64,000 nucleotides of DNA from Planctomycetota bacterium (GTDB taxonomy: Bacteria > Planctomycetota > PLA2 > JAEUHO01), in contig JANQJW010000131.1 of the NCBI GenBank assembly GCA_028281445.1, forward strand, positions 46,313 through 110,312, in the 5' to 3' direction. The position numbers and the translations under genes are program-made. The notes beneath the pieces are model-generated. The model had not been told where the DNA came from, did no database searches, and saw nothing but the letters and a program-made list of their open reading frames with translations. Positions 8,549 to 17,476 of the stretch are shown in pieces. The stretch's first letter is position 1, and each line of letters begins with the position of its first letter.

Positions 8549-9595
8549 ATGTTCGCGCGAAACGCATGTCTGCTCGTTCTCCTTGTTCTGCTCTGCGCCT
8601 GCGGCGAGAAGAGGGACACACCGGAGCTCGAGATCGTTGCGGAATCAGGGCACCGGTGGACGGGCGTTGCCGTCGCCAAGAACGGACGCATCTTCGTCAA
8701 CTTCCCACGCTGGTCGGATGACGTGCCCATGAGCGTCGCTGAGCTCGTCGACGGCAAGCCGGTCGCATTCCCAGGCGGATGGGACGAGTGGGCCCCGGAG
8801 AAGGACGCTGCGAAGACGCACGTCTGCGTGCAGAGCGTGACCGTGGACGACGAGGGTGCGCTATGGATCCTCGATCCTGCCAATCCGAAGTTCGCCGGTG
8901 TCATCAAGCGCGGGCCCAAGCTCTCGCGTCATGATCTGAAGAGCAAGATCGCGCGCATCTATCGCTTCGACGAGAAGGTCGCCCTCCCGAACAGCTACCT
9001 CAACGACGTGCGTGTCGACACGAAGACGAAGACCGCCTACATGACCGACAGCGGCGCCGGCGGTCTCGTGGTGCTGGACCTCGAGTCAGGACGCAGCCGC
9101 CGCGTGCTGGACGGCCACGCCTCGACAATGGCGGAGCCGATCGACATCACCATCGAGGGCAAGGCCTGGAAGCGCGGCGGCAAGACGCCGCAGGTCCACG
9201 CCGACGGCATCGGGCTCTCGCCGGACCGTAAGTGGGTCTACTACCAGGCGCTGACCGGCCGCACCATGTACCGCGTGTCGACGGTGGCGCTGCGCGACGC
9301 GTCGTTGAGCGCGGAAGCCCTCGCAAAGCAGGTCGAGCGCGTGGCCGAGAGCGGCGTATCCGACGGACTCATCTTCGATGCGCACGGCAATCTCTACCTC
9401 TCGTCGCTCGAGGAGAACGCCGTGAATCGGCTGACGCCCTCCCACGAACGCGCGCTCGTGGTGAAGGACGAACGTCTCTCGTGGCCGGACTCCTTCGCGC
9501 TCGGACGGGACGGCTGGATCTACGTGACGACGGCACAGATCCACCAAGGCGACACGCCGCGCGATCCGTTCCGGGTCTGGCGGTTCAAGCCGTAA
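8549..9595 (+). CDS. Royal-jelly-protein/SMP-30-like beta-propeller lipoprotein
   Basis: Lipoprotein of 348 residues with lipobox LLCAC near residues 12-16. The body matches the major royal jelly/yellow family: KNGRIFVNFPRWSDD near the start, SYLNDVRVDTKTKTAYMTDSG in the middle, HADGIGLSPDRKWVYYQAL, and a GWIYVTTAQIHQ segment near the C-terminus. These six-bladed propellers include lactonase-like enzymes and ligand binders; this one's activity is unknown. The start at 8549 follows a purine-rich ribosome site (GGAAGGA), with TAGGAT (8518-8523) as a possible -10. The much longer open frame upstream is antisense to cheR. Confidence 0.85.
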   Translation: MFARNACLLVLLVLLCACGEKRDTPELEIVAESGHRWTGVAVAKNGRIFVNFPRWSDDVPMSVAELVDGKPVAFPGGWDEWAPEKDAAKTHVCVQSVTVDDEGALWILDPANPKFAGVIKRGPKLSRHDLKSKIARIYRFDEKVALPNSYLNDVRVDTKTKTAYMTDSGAGGLVVLDLESGRSRRVLDGHASTMAEPIDITIEGKAWKRGGKTPQVHADGIGLSPDRKWVYYQALTGRTMYRVSTVALRDASLSAEALAKQVERVAESGVSDGLIFDAHGNLYLSSLEENAVNRLTPSHERALVVKDERLSWPDSFALGRDGWIYVTTAQIHQGDTPRDPFRVWRFKP

Positions 9596-9664
9596 TTCGC
9601 GAAACCCCCGGCTCGTTCCCTGCATCAGCCCGGCACGAGCAAACTACAAGACCGTCTGGACCGC

Positions 9665-10297
9665 ATGAAAGCGGCCTTTCTCGAACAGGTTCCCGACGAG
9701 ACCAAAACCGTGATGGCGCGGGCGACCGAGGACTTGCGCGCGTCCGGGATCATGGACGGCATCCCGCAGGTCGGGAGCCGCCTCCCCGACTTCGAGCTGC
9801 CCGACACGGACGGCAACCCGGTGCGCTCGGTGGACCTGCGCGCGAGCGGGCCGATGGTATTGACGATCTACCGCGGCGCGTGGTGACCCTATTGCAACGC
9901 GGAGCTGGATGCTCTGCAGAAGCGCCACGCGGATTTCGAGGCGGCGGGCGCCACGCTCGTCGCGATCGCGCCCCAGACGCGTGAGAAGAACGCCGAGATC
10001 AAGGCGAATCACAAGCTCGCCTTCCCCGTCCTCAGCGACCTCGGGCACGCCTACGCGAAGCAGCTCGCCCTCGACTTCACGGTGCCGGAAGACCTCCGCG
10101 AGGTGTACCGCGGCTTCGGCGTCGATCTGCCCGACTTCAACGCGGACGACTCGTGGCAGCTGCCGTTGCCCGCTCGCATCGTCATCGACCAGGAGGGCAC
10201 GGTGCGCCACATCGACTCCGATCCGGACTACACGGTTCGACCCGATCCTGAGTCGACGCTGGAAGTCCTGCGCACGCTGCGCGCGGAAACCACGTAG
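9665..10297 (+). CDS. Peroxiredoxin-like selenoprotein (Sec encoded by in-frame TGA)
   Basis: AhpC/TSA peroxiredoxin-like protein of 210 residues if the TGA at 9884-9886 is read as selenocysteine. The first part ends in TIYRGAW and the same frame continues PYCNAELDAL, so TGA replaces the peroxidatic cysteine of the family motif RGxWCPYCN (Sec74, resolving Cys77). Homology continues unbroken after the TGA (LVAIAPQTREKN, FPVLSD, LPARIVIDQEG). A hairpin suited to a bacterial SECIS lies at 9899-9917. It would reduce peroxides or disulfides in the cytosol. The start is uncertain: in-frame family-like residues continue upstream of ATG 9665 (a CTG at 9620 is possible). Without Sec insertion only a 73-residue fragment is made. 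The selA, selB, selC and selD genes must lie elsewhere. Confidence 0.8.
9899..9917 (+). promoter_or_regulatory. SECIS-like hairpin after the TGA codon
   Basis: GCGGAGC (9899-9905) pairs with GCTCTGC (9911-9917) to give seven base pairs including one G-U, closing a five-base loop TGGAT (9906-9910). The loop begins 19 bases after the TGA and has G in its second position. This fits the described bacterial SECIS rules (short stem, G in the first two loop bases, loop about 16-37 bases from UGA). It would recruit SelB. Confidence 0.65.
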
Positions 10298-10352
10298 CGC
10301 TGCCGCCCGCGGGCCTGTATGTACAGAGCTCGCGCCAGACCGAGGAGGATCC

Positions 10353-10958
10353 GTGGACACGATTGAAGCCATCTACGCCCGCCGTGCCGTCAAGCACTTC
10401 GACCCGGAGCACCAGCTAACGGACGAGGAGATCGAGAAGCTCATGGAGGCTGCCATGCAGGCGCCTACCAGCTTCAACATCCAGCACTGGCGATTCGTTC
10501 TCATCCGTGACCCGGAGCTTCGCAAGCAGGTCCGAGCAGCCGGCAACGACCAGGCGCAGATGACGGATGCGTCGCTGCTCATTCTCATTACGGGCGACGT
10601 GAAGGCCTGGGAGAAGGAGCCCGGCCGCTACTGGCGCAACGCACCGCAAGAGGTCGCGGACATCCTCGTAGGCTGGATGGGACCGTTCCACGAAGGCAAC
10701 GAACAGCTTCAGCGCGACGAAGCCATGCGATCGATCGGCATCGCCGCTCAGACGATCATGCTGGCCGCGCGTTCGATGGGCTACGAGTCGTGTCCGATGA
10801 TCGGATTCGACTTCGACGCCGTCGCCAAGCTGGTGAACCTCCCGGAGGATCACTGCATCGGACCGATGGTCGCCGTCGGCAAGGGCACCCAGGACCCCTG
10901 GCCCAAGCCGGGTCAGCTCGCCTACGACGATGTCGTGATCCAGAACGGCTTCGGCTAG
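10353..10958 (+). CDS. Nitroreductase family flavoprotein
   Basis: NAD(P)H-dependent FMN nitroreductase-like protein of 201 residues. It begins with the family hallmark AIYARRAVKHFD (FMN-phosphate contacts), followed by EAAMQAPTSFNIQHWRFV, an Ala-rich dimer helix IGIAAQTIMLAARSMGYE, and the C-terminal VAVGKGT segment. The start is GTG at 10353, set by an excellent ribosome site GAGGAGG (10342-10348); the open frame upstream to 9909 is antisense or out of frame to the selenoprotein. It may reduce quinones or nitro compounds in the cytosol. It follows the selenoprotein by 55 bases, and a shared redox role is possible but unproven. Confidence 0.9.
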   Translation: MDTIEAIYARRAVKHFDPEHQLTDEEIEKLMEAAMQAPTSFNIQHWRFVLIRDPELRKQVRAAGNDQAQMTDASLLILITGDVKAWEKEPGRYWRNAPQEVADILVGWMGPFHEGNEQLQRDEAMRSIGIAAQTIMLAARSMGYESCPMIGFDFDAVAKLVNLPEDHCIGPMVAVGKGTQDPWPKPGQLAYDDVVIQNGFG

Positions 10959-11014
10959 CGAAACGCGTCAACACCTCCTGCGCCCCGGCCGATTACCGGG
11001 GCGAGGAGGCAGCG

Positions 11015-11863
11015 ATGGTCCGCGAGGTGCTGATCGTGCGGCCCTCTGCGTGCGCGCGCGCGCGCCGCGGCGGCGATGCCCGGCAGGTCGCCCAGCGCAT
11101 CGGCGCGTACCTGATGGCTTCGGAGCGTCTGCCGGACGGCATCGTCGCGGCGCCGGACCGCCGCAGCCGCCGGCTTGCCGAAGGCGCTGCCAAGGTGATG
11201 GGGCTCTCGGCCGCCTCCGTCGCCCATCCGCCTTGGCTACGCAGCCCGGATCCCGCCACGCTGGTCGCAACCCTGCAGGTGTTGCAGGGAGAGCGGCTTC
11301 TCGCATTCGGGGAAACCCCCGGCTTGAAGCTTCCGTTCGCGCCGCTGCTCGCGCTCGAGCAGGTGGGTGCCAAGCCGAGCGTTCGCGACGTCATCTCCGA
11401 TGAGCAGTTGCCGGAGACGTTTCCATTTCCGACGATCGAAGGCATCGAGCAACGCCCGTACCCCGCCTACTACTACTTCCAGACCGGTGTGATTCCCTAC
11501 CGCTTGACGGACAGGGGCGCGGAGATCCTGCTGATCACGAACCACAAGGGCACGAAGTGGGGCATCCCGAAGGGCATCCACGAGCCCGGCTTCTCGGCGC
11601 GGGCGTCCGCCGCGAAGGAAGCCCTGGAGGAAGCCGGTGTGATCGGCGAGGTCGAAGACGAAGTGCTTGGTAGCTACGCCGTGAAGAAGTGGGGTGGCAC
11701 CTGCACGGTCACCGCGTTCCCGATGGAAGTGACGTGCGTGCTGCAGCGCTGGGCCGAGTCGTACCGCCGCCGGCGCTGGCTGCCCGCGGAGCGCGCCGCG
11801 CGCAAGGTGAAGAGGAAGAAGCTGGCGCGCATCGTCGCCGCGTTGGCACGGAGCCTCAGTTAG
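11015..11863 (+). CDS. Degenerate SixA-like phosphatase domain fused to Nudix hydrolase
   Basis: Protein of 282 residues. The N-terminal part (about 1-105) aligns in pattern with SixA-type histidine phosphatases but has lost both catalytic histidines: the RHG/RHA motif reads VLIVRPSA and the late GHNPGL reads GETPGL. The C-terminal part (about 150-282) is Nudix, with box GIHEPGFSARASAAKEALEE. In this box the first Glu is Phe and Arg is Lys, as in the diphosphoinositol-phosphatase-like Nudix branch, while the metal-binding KExxEE core is kept. The start follows ribosome site GAGGAGG. It is convergent with DinB, with stop codons overlapping in TTAG (11860-11863). Confidence 0.8.
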   Translation: MVREVLIVRPSACARARRGGDARQVAQRIGAYLMASERLPDGIVAAPDRRSRRLAEGAAKVMGLSAASVAHPPWLRSPDPATLVATLQVLQGERLLAFGETPGLKLPFAPLLALEQVGAKPSVRDVISDEQLPETFPFPTIEGIEQRPYPAYYYFQTGVIPYRLTDRGAEILLITNHKGTKWGIPKGIHEPGFSARASAAKEALEEAGVIGEVEDEVLGSYAVKKWGGTCTVTAFPMEVTCVLQRWAESYRRRRWLPAERAARKVKRKKLARIVAALARSLS

Positions 11864-12345
11864 CGAATCGGGAAGTCGAGCCCGCTTGGGAAGCCGTGGC
11901 TTAGCAGGCGCAGCATCGAGGCGATCTCTCCGTGGTGCTGATAGGCGTGCACCTGCGTCCGAATGGCGACGTGGGCCGGCGCCAGGTCGACCGTCGTGCC
12001 GTTCCACTGCGTCATGCTGCGCGGTGCACTCAGCTCTTCGTCGGTGTACCCGCCGAGCTGCTCGGCGGATCGTTCCGCGATCTCCGCCCGCAACGCGCGG
12101 AGCGCATCGACGGTCGTGTGCTCGGTTTCGTCATCGTCCAGGCGGATCTCTCCGCGCATGACGCCGAACCAGTAGCGCTCGGCGGCCAGGTAGTGATGCA
12201 CCTGCAGCGCCAGCGTCGGATAGCTGAACCCCTCGACCTCCCGGTGAAGGGCCTCCTCGGGGAGCGTCGCCAGGTGGTCGAGAACCCCCTGGATGCTGAC
12301 GTGGGTGCGCTGATGGAGATCGAGAATGCCGGCCGTCGTATACAT
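11860..12345 (-). CDS. DinB-like four-helix protein
   Basis: DinB/YfiT-like protein of 161 residues. The metal-site histidines of the fold are visible: His in LALQVHHYLAAERYWFG (about residue 50) and the C-terminal pair in VHAYQHHGEIASMLRLL (about 137-142). Members act as thiol- or metal-dependent transferases or have no known activity. The start is ATG 12345, with TAGGGT 7 bases upstream on the minus strand and no ribosome site. It is divergent from the aldo-keto reductase (57 bases between starts) and overlaps the Nudix gene end by 4 bases. Confidence 0.83.
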   Translation of the reverse strand: MYTTAGILDLHQRTHVSIQGVLDHLATLPEEALHREVEGFSYPTLALQVHHYLAAERYWFGVMRGEIRLDDDETEHTTVDALRALRAEIAERSAEQLGGYTDEELSAPRSMTQWNGTTVDLAPAHVAIRTQVHAYQHHGEIASMLRLLSHGFPSGLDFPIR

Positions 12346-12402
12346 GCGCCCCACCCTACGCGGCCGTTGCGGTACAACACGCCCGAGAAGGAGATCCCGA
12401 CG

Positions 12403-13353
12403 ATGAAGCACTACGACCTGGCCGGCGGCGGCTCGATTCCTGCGCTCGGCCTCGGCACCTGGAAGTCCCAGCCCGGGGAGGTCGGTCCCGTCATCCGCGA
12501 AGCCATCCGGATCGGCTACCGCCACTTCGATTGCGCGCGCGCGTACATGAACGAGGCGGAGATCGGTGAGGCCTTCAAGGCCGCGATCGCGGACGGCGAC
12601 GTGACGCGCGAGGAGCTGTTCGTCACGTCCAAGCTCTGGAACGACTCGCACAAGGAAGCCGACGTGCGCCCCGCAATCGAGAAGACCATCGGCGACCTGC
12701 AGTTCGACTACGTCGATCTCTACCTGATGCACTGGCCGGTCGCGTTGCGTCCGGGGGCGTTCTTTCCCCAGTCGCCATCCGATCTCGTGAGCCTGGATGA
12801 GATTCCGCTGATCGAGACATGGCGCGCGATGGAGGCCTGCCAGAAGGCGGGGCTCGCCAAGCACATCGGCGTATCCAACTTCAACGCCCAGAAGATCGAC
12901 GACCTCGCCGACCAGGCCGAGGTGCCGATCGCCGCCAACCAGGTCGAGATGCACCCGTACCTCGCACAAGACGACCTCGTCAGCCGCTGCGCAGCCCGGG
13001 GCGTGCACATGACGGCGTACTCCCCCCTCGGTTCGCCGGACCGCCCTGACACGCTGCGCAAGTCCGGCGACCCGGACCTGCTTGCGCACCCGGTCATAGG
13101 CGGGATCGCATCCAAGCACTCTGTCACCAGCGCGCAGGTCCTGCTCGCGTGGGCGGTGAACCGTGGCACGAGCGTGATTCCCAAGTCGGTCAACCCCGAA
13201 CGGCTGAAACAGAACTTTGCCGCTGCGTTGCTCGCACTGGACGACGCGGACGTGGCGGCCATCGCCGAGATCGACGCAGGCTACCGCTACATCGACGGCG
13301 CGTTCTGGGCGCAGGAGGGGTCGCCGTACACCGTCGAAGACCTCTGGGGGTAG
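12403..13353 (+). CDS. Aldo/keto reductase
   Basis: NADPH-dependent aldo-keto reductase of 316 residues with a TIM-barrel fold. The catalytic tetrad is recognisable: Asp and Tyr in FDCARAYMNEAEIGEAF, Lys in FVTSKLWND and His in LMHWPVA. Family signatures GVSNFNAQKI, QVEMHPYLAQDDLV and the cofactor loop VIPKSVNPERLKQNF follow in order. It reduces aldehydes or ketones in the cytosol; the natural substrate is unknown. The ribosome site GAAGGAG lies about 10 bases before the ATG, and TACAAC (12373-12378) may be the -10. Confidence 0.94.
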   Translation: MKHYDLAGGGSIPALGLGTWKSQPGEVGPVIREAIRIGYRHFDCARAYMNEAEIGEAFKAAIADGDVTREELFVTSKLWNDSHKEADVRPAIEKTIGDLQFDYVDLYLMHWPVALRPGAFFPQSPSDLVSLDEIPLIETWRAMEACQKAGLAKHIGVSNFNAQKIDDLADQAEVPIAANQVEMHPYLAQDDLVSRCAARGVHMTAYSPLGSPDRPDTLRKSGDPDLLAHPVIGGIASKHSVTSAQVLLAWAVNRGTSVIPKSVNPERLKQNFAAALLALDDADVAAIAEIDAGYRYIDGAFWAQEGSPYTVEDLWG

Positions 13354-13518
13354 GAAACACAGCCTCCCTGGGCGCCGTAACTCGTTGTGCTGCAACGCGC
13401 CAGGTATGGCGCCATCGGACATCGCATTGGCACGATCTGCTAATGTCAGGGCCCCGCTTCAGCCCTACTCTCCCTCCGTGATGAGCAGACGAGCTCTCAC
13501 GGAGACGGAGTGAACACG

Positions 13519-14349
13519 ATGAGCAAGACGATCCTGGTCACCGGCGCCTCGGCTGGCATCGGCAAGGCGACTGCAGAGCTGCTGCTGAAGGACGGCTTCA
13601 CCGTCTACGTCGCAGCGCGACGTGTGGAGAAGATGGCCGACCTGGAGCGGCTGGGCGCGAAGCCGATCGCCATGGACATCACCAACGACGACCAGGTGGC
13701 GGCCGCCGTCGAGCGCATCAAGGAAGAGACCGGCGGCGTGGATATCCTCGTCAACAACGCCGGCTTCGGGATGTACGGCTCTGTGGAAGAGACGAGCATC
13801 GAAGACGCGCGCTACCAGTTCGAGGTCAACCTCTTCGGGCTCGCGCGGCTGACGCAGCTCGTGCTGCCGCACATGCGCGCCATGCGCTCGGGCAAGATCA
13901 TCAACGTCAGCTCGGTCGGCGGGAAGGTCTACACCCCGCTGGGCGCCTGGTACCACGCGACGAAGCACGCACTAGAGGGCTGGTCCGACAGCTTGCGCCT
14001 GGAGCTGGCGCAGTTCGGCATCGACGTCGTCATCATTCAGCCCGGTGCGATCAAGACCGAGTTCGGCGACGTGATGATCGCGCCGATGCTCGAGCGTTCG
14101 GGCAGCGGCCCCTATGGCGCGCTGGCCAACAAGATGGCGGAAGCGAACGACCGTGTACACCAGAACGGGAACTCGTCGCCGCCGTCGGTGATCGCCAACG
14201 TGATCGCGAAGTCGATCTACGCCGAGCGGCCCAAGACCCGCTACGCCGCCGGCAAGTACGCCAAGCCGTTGTTGTTCGTGCGCAAGCTCGGCGATCGCAC
14301 GTACGACAAGACGCTCATGAAGCAGTTCAAGCTGAACCCCGCGAAGTAG
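13519..14349 (+). CDS. Short-chain dehydrogenase/reductase (SDR)
   Basis: Classical SDR of 276 residues. It has the cofactor motif TGASAGIGKA near the N-terminus, LVNNAGFG at about 77-84, catalytic Ser about 131-132 and YHATK (Tyr145, Lys149), then the post-catalytic QPGAIKTEF. It probably uses NADP(H). ATG 13519 is preferred over the in-frame GTG at 13510 because GGAG (13507-13510) is well spaced and because the paralogue at 51535 begins in the same way. It is the first gene of a tight operon with an AraC regulator (8-base gap) and a metallo-hydrolase (2-base gap), so the product may belong to a lipid or aromatic pathway under that regulator (inference). Confidence 0.93.
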   Translation: MSKTILVTGASAGIGKATAELLLKDGFTVYVAARRVEKMADLERLGAKPIAMDITNDDQVAAAVERIKEETGGVDILVNNAGFGMYGSVEETSIEDARYQFEVNLFGLARLTQLVLPHMRAMRSGKIINVSSVGGKVYTPLGAWYHATKHALEGWSDSLRLELAQFGIDVVIIQPGAIKTEFGDVMIAPMLERSGSGPYGALANKMAEANDRVHQNGNSSPPSVIANVIAKSIYAERPKTRYAAGKYAKPLLFVRKLGDRTYDKTLMKQFKLNPAK

Positions 14350-14357
14350 TCCCTCCC

Positions 14358-15356
14358 ATGACACGACCTCTCGGATTCCCTGTCGAGCCTGCCTGGCGCC
14401 TCCTCCTCAAGGATCTTGGCGTTGACGAACGCGTGGTCCTGCGCCAGGCAGGCCTCCCCGAGGACCTTCTTTCGCGCACGGAAGCGGTCATGCGCACGGA
14501 CGAGTACTTCCGGCTGTGGGAAAGCATCGAGGCCGAAGTCGACGACCCGCTCTTCCCCATTCGCCTGAGCGAGGTCATCCGGGCGGAGCACTTCATGCCC
14601 GCTCTCTTCGCGGCGCTCTGCAGCCCGAACTTCCTCACGGCGATCAAGCGCCTCAGCAAGTACAAGCGGCTGTGCGCGCCGATGCGTCTAGACATCGAAG
14701 AGACGCGCGACAGCGTCACGGTCCGTCCGGTGTGGCTCGACACGTCTGCCACGCCGCCGCGCTCGCTCGTCGCGATGGAGCTCGTGTTCAAGCTGCGCCT
14801 GCTACGCATCGCAACGCGCGAAGAGAAGATCCGCCCGCTGCGCGTCAGCACGCCGGTTCCGCCCCAGCCCGCGGAGGCGTACGAGGACTTCTTCGGCGTT
14901 CGCGTGCGCCGCAGCGACGACCACATGATCCGCTTCTCGATGGGAGACGCCCTGCGGCCGTTCCTCACCGCAAACGAGGGCATGTGGAACACGTTCGAGC
15001 CTGAGCTTCGCCGGCGCCTGGCCCAGCTCGACGAGGATGCGGCCGTGGCCGAGCGCGTGCGTGCCGCGCTGCTCGAGGGGCTTCCAAGCGGCCGTACGTC
15101 GGCAGACGACGTCGCCGGTCAACTCGCGATGAGCAAGCGCACGCTCCAGCGGCGGCTGCGATCCGAGGACACGTCCTTCAACGACGTGCTGCAGAACACC
15201 CGCGAAGACCTCGCACGTCACTACCTGACACACACAGTGGTGTCTTCGACCGAGATCGCGTTCCTGCTCGGCTTCGAAGAGCCGACGTCCTTTTACCGCG
15301 CGTTCAGCGACTGGACCGGCACGACGCCGGAAGCCGTACGCGCGGCGGCGAGCTGA
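14358..15356 (+). CDS. AraC family transcriptional regulator
   Basis: Regulator of 332 residues. The N-terminal arabinose-binding-like domain of the OruR/ArgR type (about 1-190) includes YFRLWESIEAEVDDPLFP. The C-terminal AraC DNA-binding domain (about 230-332) has two helix-turn-helices: VAGQLAMSKRTLQRRLRSE and the signature TEIAFLLGFEEPTSFYRAFS. It lies between the SDR and the metallo-hydrolase genes with gaps of 8 and 2 bases. It most likely controls this operon in response to a small, perhaps lipid-like ligand; ligand and operator are not known. Confidence 0.92.
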   Translation: MTRPLGFPVEPAWRLLLKDLGVDERVVLRQAGLPEDLLSRTEAVMRTDEYFRLWESIEAEVDDPLFPIRLSEVIRAEHFMPALFAALCSPNFLTAIKRLSKYKRLCAPMRLDIEETRDSVTVRPVWLDTSATPPRSLVAMELVFKLRLLRIATREEKIRPLRVSTPVPPQPAEAYEDFFGVRVRRSDDHMIRFSMGDALRPFLTANEGMWNTFEPELRRRLAQLDEDAAVAERVRAALLEGLPSGRTSADDVAGQLAMSKRTLQRRLRSEDTSFNDVLQNTREDLARHYLTHTVVSSTEIAFLLGFEEPTSFYRAFSDWTGTTPEAVRAAAS

Positions 15357-15358
15357 CC

Positions 15359-16540
15359 ATGGCTTCTCAAACGACCACGCGGCCGAGGAAGAAGCGTCGC
15401 TTCGTCTGGCGCGTCGTGCGACTGGTCCTCTTCTTGATCGTCGCCTTCCTCGGCTTCGTAGGCGTCCAGATCTGGACGCCGATCGGCAAGGCACCGGCCG
15501 GCGAGCGGCTCGCGCGGATGCAGGCTTCGCCCAACTGGAAGGACGACGGCTTCCGCAGTCCCGTCCACGTGCAGACGAGCACGTGGGAGGCGATCAAGGA
15601 AGTCTGGTCCACCGATACGAACGAAACGGTTCCCTCCACGGCGATCCCCACGACGCGCGTAGATCCTGCGATGTTCGCCACGCCGCCGTCCTCGGGCATC
15701 CGCGTCACCTGGCTCGGACACTCGACGATGATCATCGAGCTCGAGGGGCGGTGCTTCCTGACCGACCCGGTCTGGGGTCCACGTGCCTCGCCGCTCTCGT
15801 GGATGGGGCCCAAGCGCTGGTACGAGCCGGTCATCGCGCTCGAGGACTTGCCGTCGATCGATGCGGTCGTCATCTCGCACGACCACTACGACCACCTCGA
15901 CTATCCCACGATCCAGAAGATCAAGGACTGGGACACGCTCTTCCTCGTGCCCCTGGGCATCGGCGCGCACCTCGAGTACTGGGGCGTTGCGAAGGAGAAG
16001 ATCGTCGAGCTGGACTGGTGGGACGAGCAACCGTTCGGCGACGTCATGGTGGTCTGTGCGCCTGCACGCCACTTCTCAGGCCGCTTCATCGGCAACACGC
16101 GCCGCACCCTCTGGTGCGGGTTCGCGTTCGTCGGGCCGAACCGCCGCGCGTTCTTCTCCGGCGACACGGCCATGTTCCCGGGGTTCACGGAGATCGGAGA
16201 ACGCCTCGGGCCGTTCGACGTGACGATGCTCGACGCCGGCGCCTACGCACAGGCCTGGGCCGACGTGCACATGGGCCCCGAGCAGAGCGTGGACGCGCAC
16301 CGGATGCTCAAGGGACGCGTCCTGATGCCCGTCCATTGGGGTCTCTTCGAGTTGGCCCCGCACAGCTGGACCGAGCCGATCGAGCGCATGCTCGTCGCGG
16401 CCAAGCAGTACGACACCACGATGGTCGCGCCGCGCCCGGGAGACAGCTTCGACCCGCTGGCCCCGCCCCCCGTTCGTCGCTGGTGGCCGCGCGTCAAGTG
16501 GCGCACCGCGGAGGAATACCCGCTGTACTCCAGCAAGTAG
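15359..16540 (+). CDS. Membrane-anchored metallo-beta-lactamase fold hydrolase, NAPE-PLD/UlaG-like
   Basis: Protein of 393 residues. A basic N-terminus and one membrane helix (about 17-40) anchor the catalytic domain outside. The metallo-hydrolase domain has VTWLGHSTMIIELEG, the metal motif SHDHYDHLD, a later His in APARHFSGR, Asp in FFSGDTAM, and the C-terminal MPVHWGLFEL histidine. This order matches N-acylphosphatidylethanolamine phospholipase D and related phosphodiesterases. It is the third gene of the SDR-AraC operon, which fits lipid metabolism at the envelope (inference). Confidence 0.88.
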   Translation: MASQTTTRPRKKRRFVWRVVRLVLFLIVAFLGFVGVQIWTPIGKAPAGERLARMQASPNWKDDGFRSPVHVQTSTWEAIKEVWSTDTNETVPSTAIPTTRVDPAMFATPPSSGIRVTWLGHSTMIIELEGRCFLTDPVWGPRASPLSWMGPKRWYEPVIALEDLPSIDAVVISHDHYDHLDYPTIQKIKDWDTLFLVPLGIGAHLEYWGVAKEKIVELDWWDEQPFGDVMVVCAPARHFSGRFIGNTRRTLWCGFAFVGPNRRAFFSGDTAMFPGFTEIGERLGPFDVTMLDAGAYAQAWADVHMGPEQSVDAHRMLKGRVLMPVHWGLFELAPHSWTEPIERMLVAAKQYDTTMVAPRPGDSFDPLAPPPVRRWWPRVKWRTAEEYPLYSSK

Positions 16541-16574
16541 CGGCGCGCGCCATCCTGCAGGTACGGTGTCGGTC

Positions 16575-17462
16575 ATGCGCCTTGCTCTCCCCTTGTTGCT
16601 GATCGCAGTGCTGGTCTCCAGCGCGTGTGGGACGAGTGCCGACACAACGGGCCCCGTGGTTTCAGGCGGCTACACGTGGTCGTCGTTCTTCTTCCCCGGA
16701 TCGTTCGCAACCGGCGGGCGTGGGATCAACGATACGGGCGAGATCGCCGCGTACTACCAGGCGTCGGCCATGGAGACGGACACGCATGCGCTGCTCCTGA
16801 TCGGCGACGTGTTCTTCGAGATCGACCCGCCGGGCACCGTGAACGACGGACGCGGAATGGGCATCAACGCGAGCCAGACTGTCGTCGGCTCCTACAACGG
16901 CGGCATGTCGCAGGTCGGCTTCACGCGGTCGGCCGGCGGTGTCTTCACGGACGTCGTCTATCCCATGTCATTCGGAACGACCGTGCGCGGAAACAACGAC
17001 GCCGGCGACCTGGCCGGCGAGTGGGACGACGCGGCGGACGTGCGCCATGGGTTTTCGCGCATCGGCGGCACCTTCGCACCGGTCGACGTGCCAACGGCCA
17101 CGAGCACGCGCGCGCGCGACATCAACAACGTGGGGCGGATCGTCGGGCACTTCGACGATGCGGGAGGGATCCACGGGTTCCTGCTCTCGAGCGGTGCCTA
17201 CACGACGATCGACTTCCCCGCAGCAGGCGGCACGCTGGCTGGCGGCATCAACGACGCGGGCGTGATCGTCGGGGTCTACATCGACGCAGGCACAGGCTTG
17301 CGGCGCGGCTACCGTTTCGAGTCCGGCACGTTCACGCCGGTCGACTACCCGGGCGCGATGGAAACTCTGCCCACCAACATCAACAACCTGGGTGAGCTTG
17401 TAGGCGAGTACGTCGACGCGGCGGGCGTTGGCCGCGGCTTCGTGGCTCGCCCTGCGCCCTGA
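16575..17462 (+). CDS. HAF-repeat (NxxGxxVG) lipoprotein
   Basis: Lipoprotein of 295 residues with lipobox VSSAC near residues 16-20. At least six tandem repeats follow the pattern [GD]IN(D/N)xGxxVGxYxDAxG: for example GINDTGEIAAYY, DINNVGRIVGHFDDAGG, GINDAGVIVGVYIDAG and NINNLGELVGEYVDAAG. They correspond to the extracellular HAF repeat family and are expected to build a beta-propeller. ATG 16575 is chosen because TACGGT lies 7 bases upstream; GTG 16566 is an in-frame alternative. The ligand is unknown. Confidence 0.82.
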   Translation: MRLALPLLLIAVLVSSACGTSADTTGPVVSGGYTWSSFFFPGSFATGGRGINDTGEIAAYYQASAMETDTHALLLIGDVFFEIDPPGTVNDGRGMGINASQTVVGSYNGGMSQVGFTRSAGGVFTDVVYPMSFGTTVRGNNDAGDLAGEWDDAADVRHGFSRIGGTFAPVDVPTATSTRARDINNVGRIVGHFDDAGGIHGFLLSSGAYTTIDFPAAGGTLAGGINDAGVIVGVYIDAGTGLRRGYRFESGTFTPVDYPGAMETLPTNINNLGELVGEYVDAAGVGRGFVARPAP

Positions 17463-17476
17463 CCCGAATACGGGAA

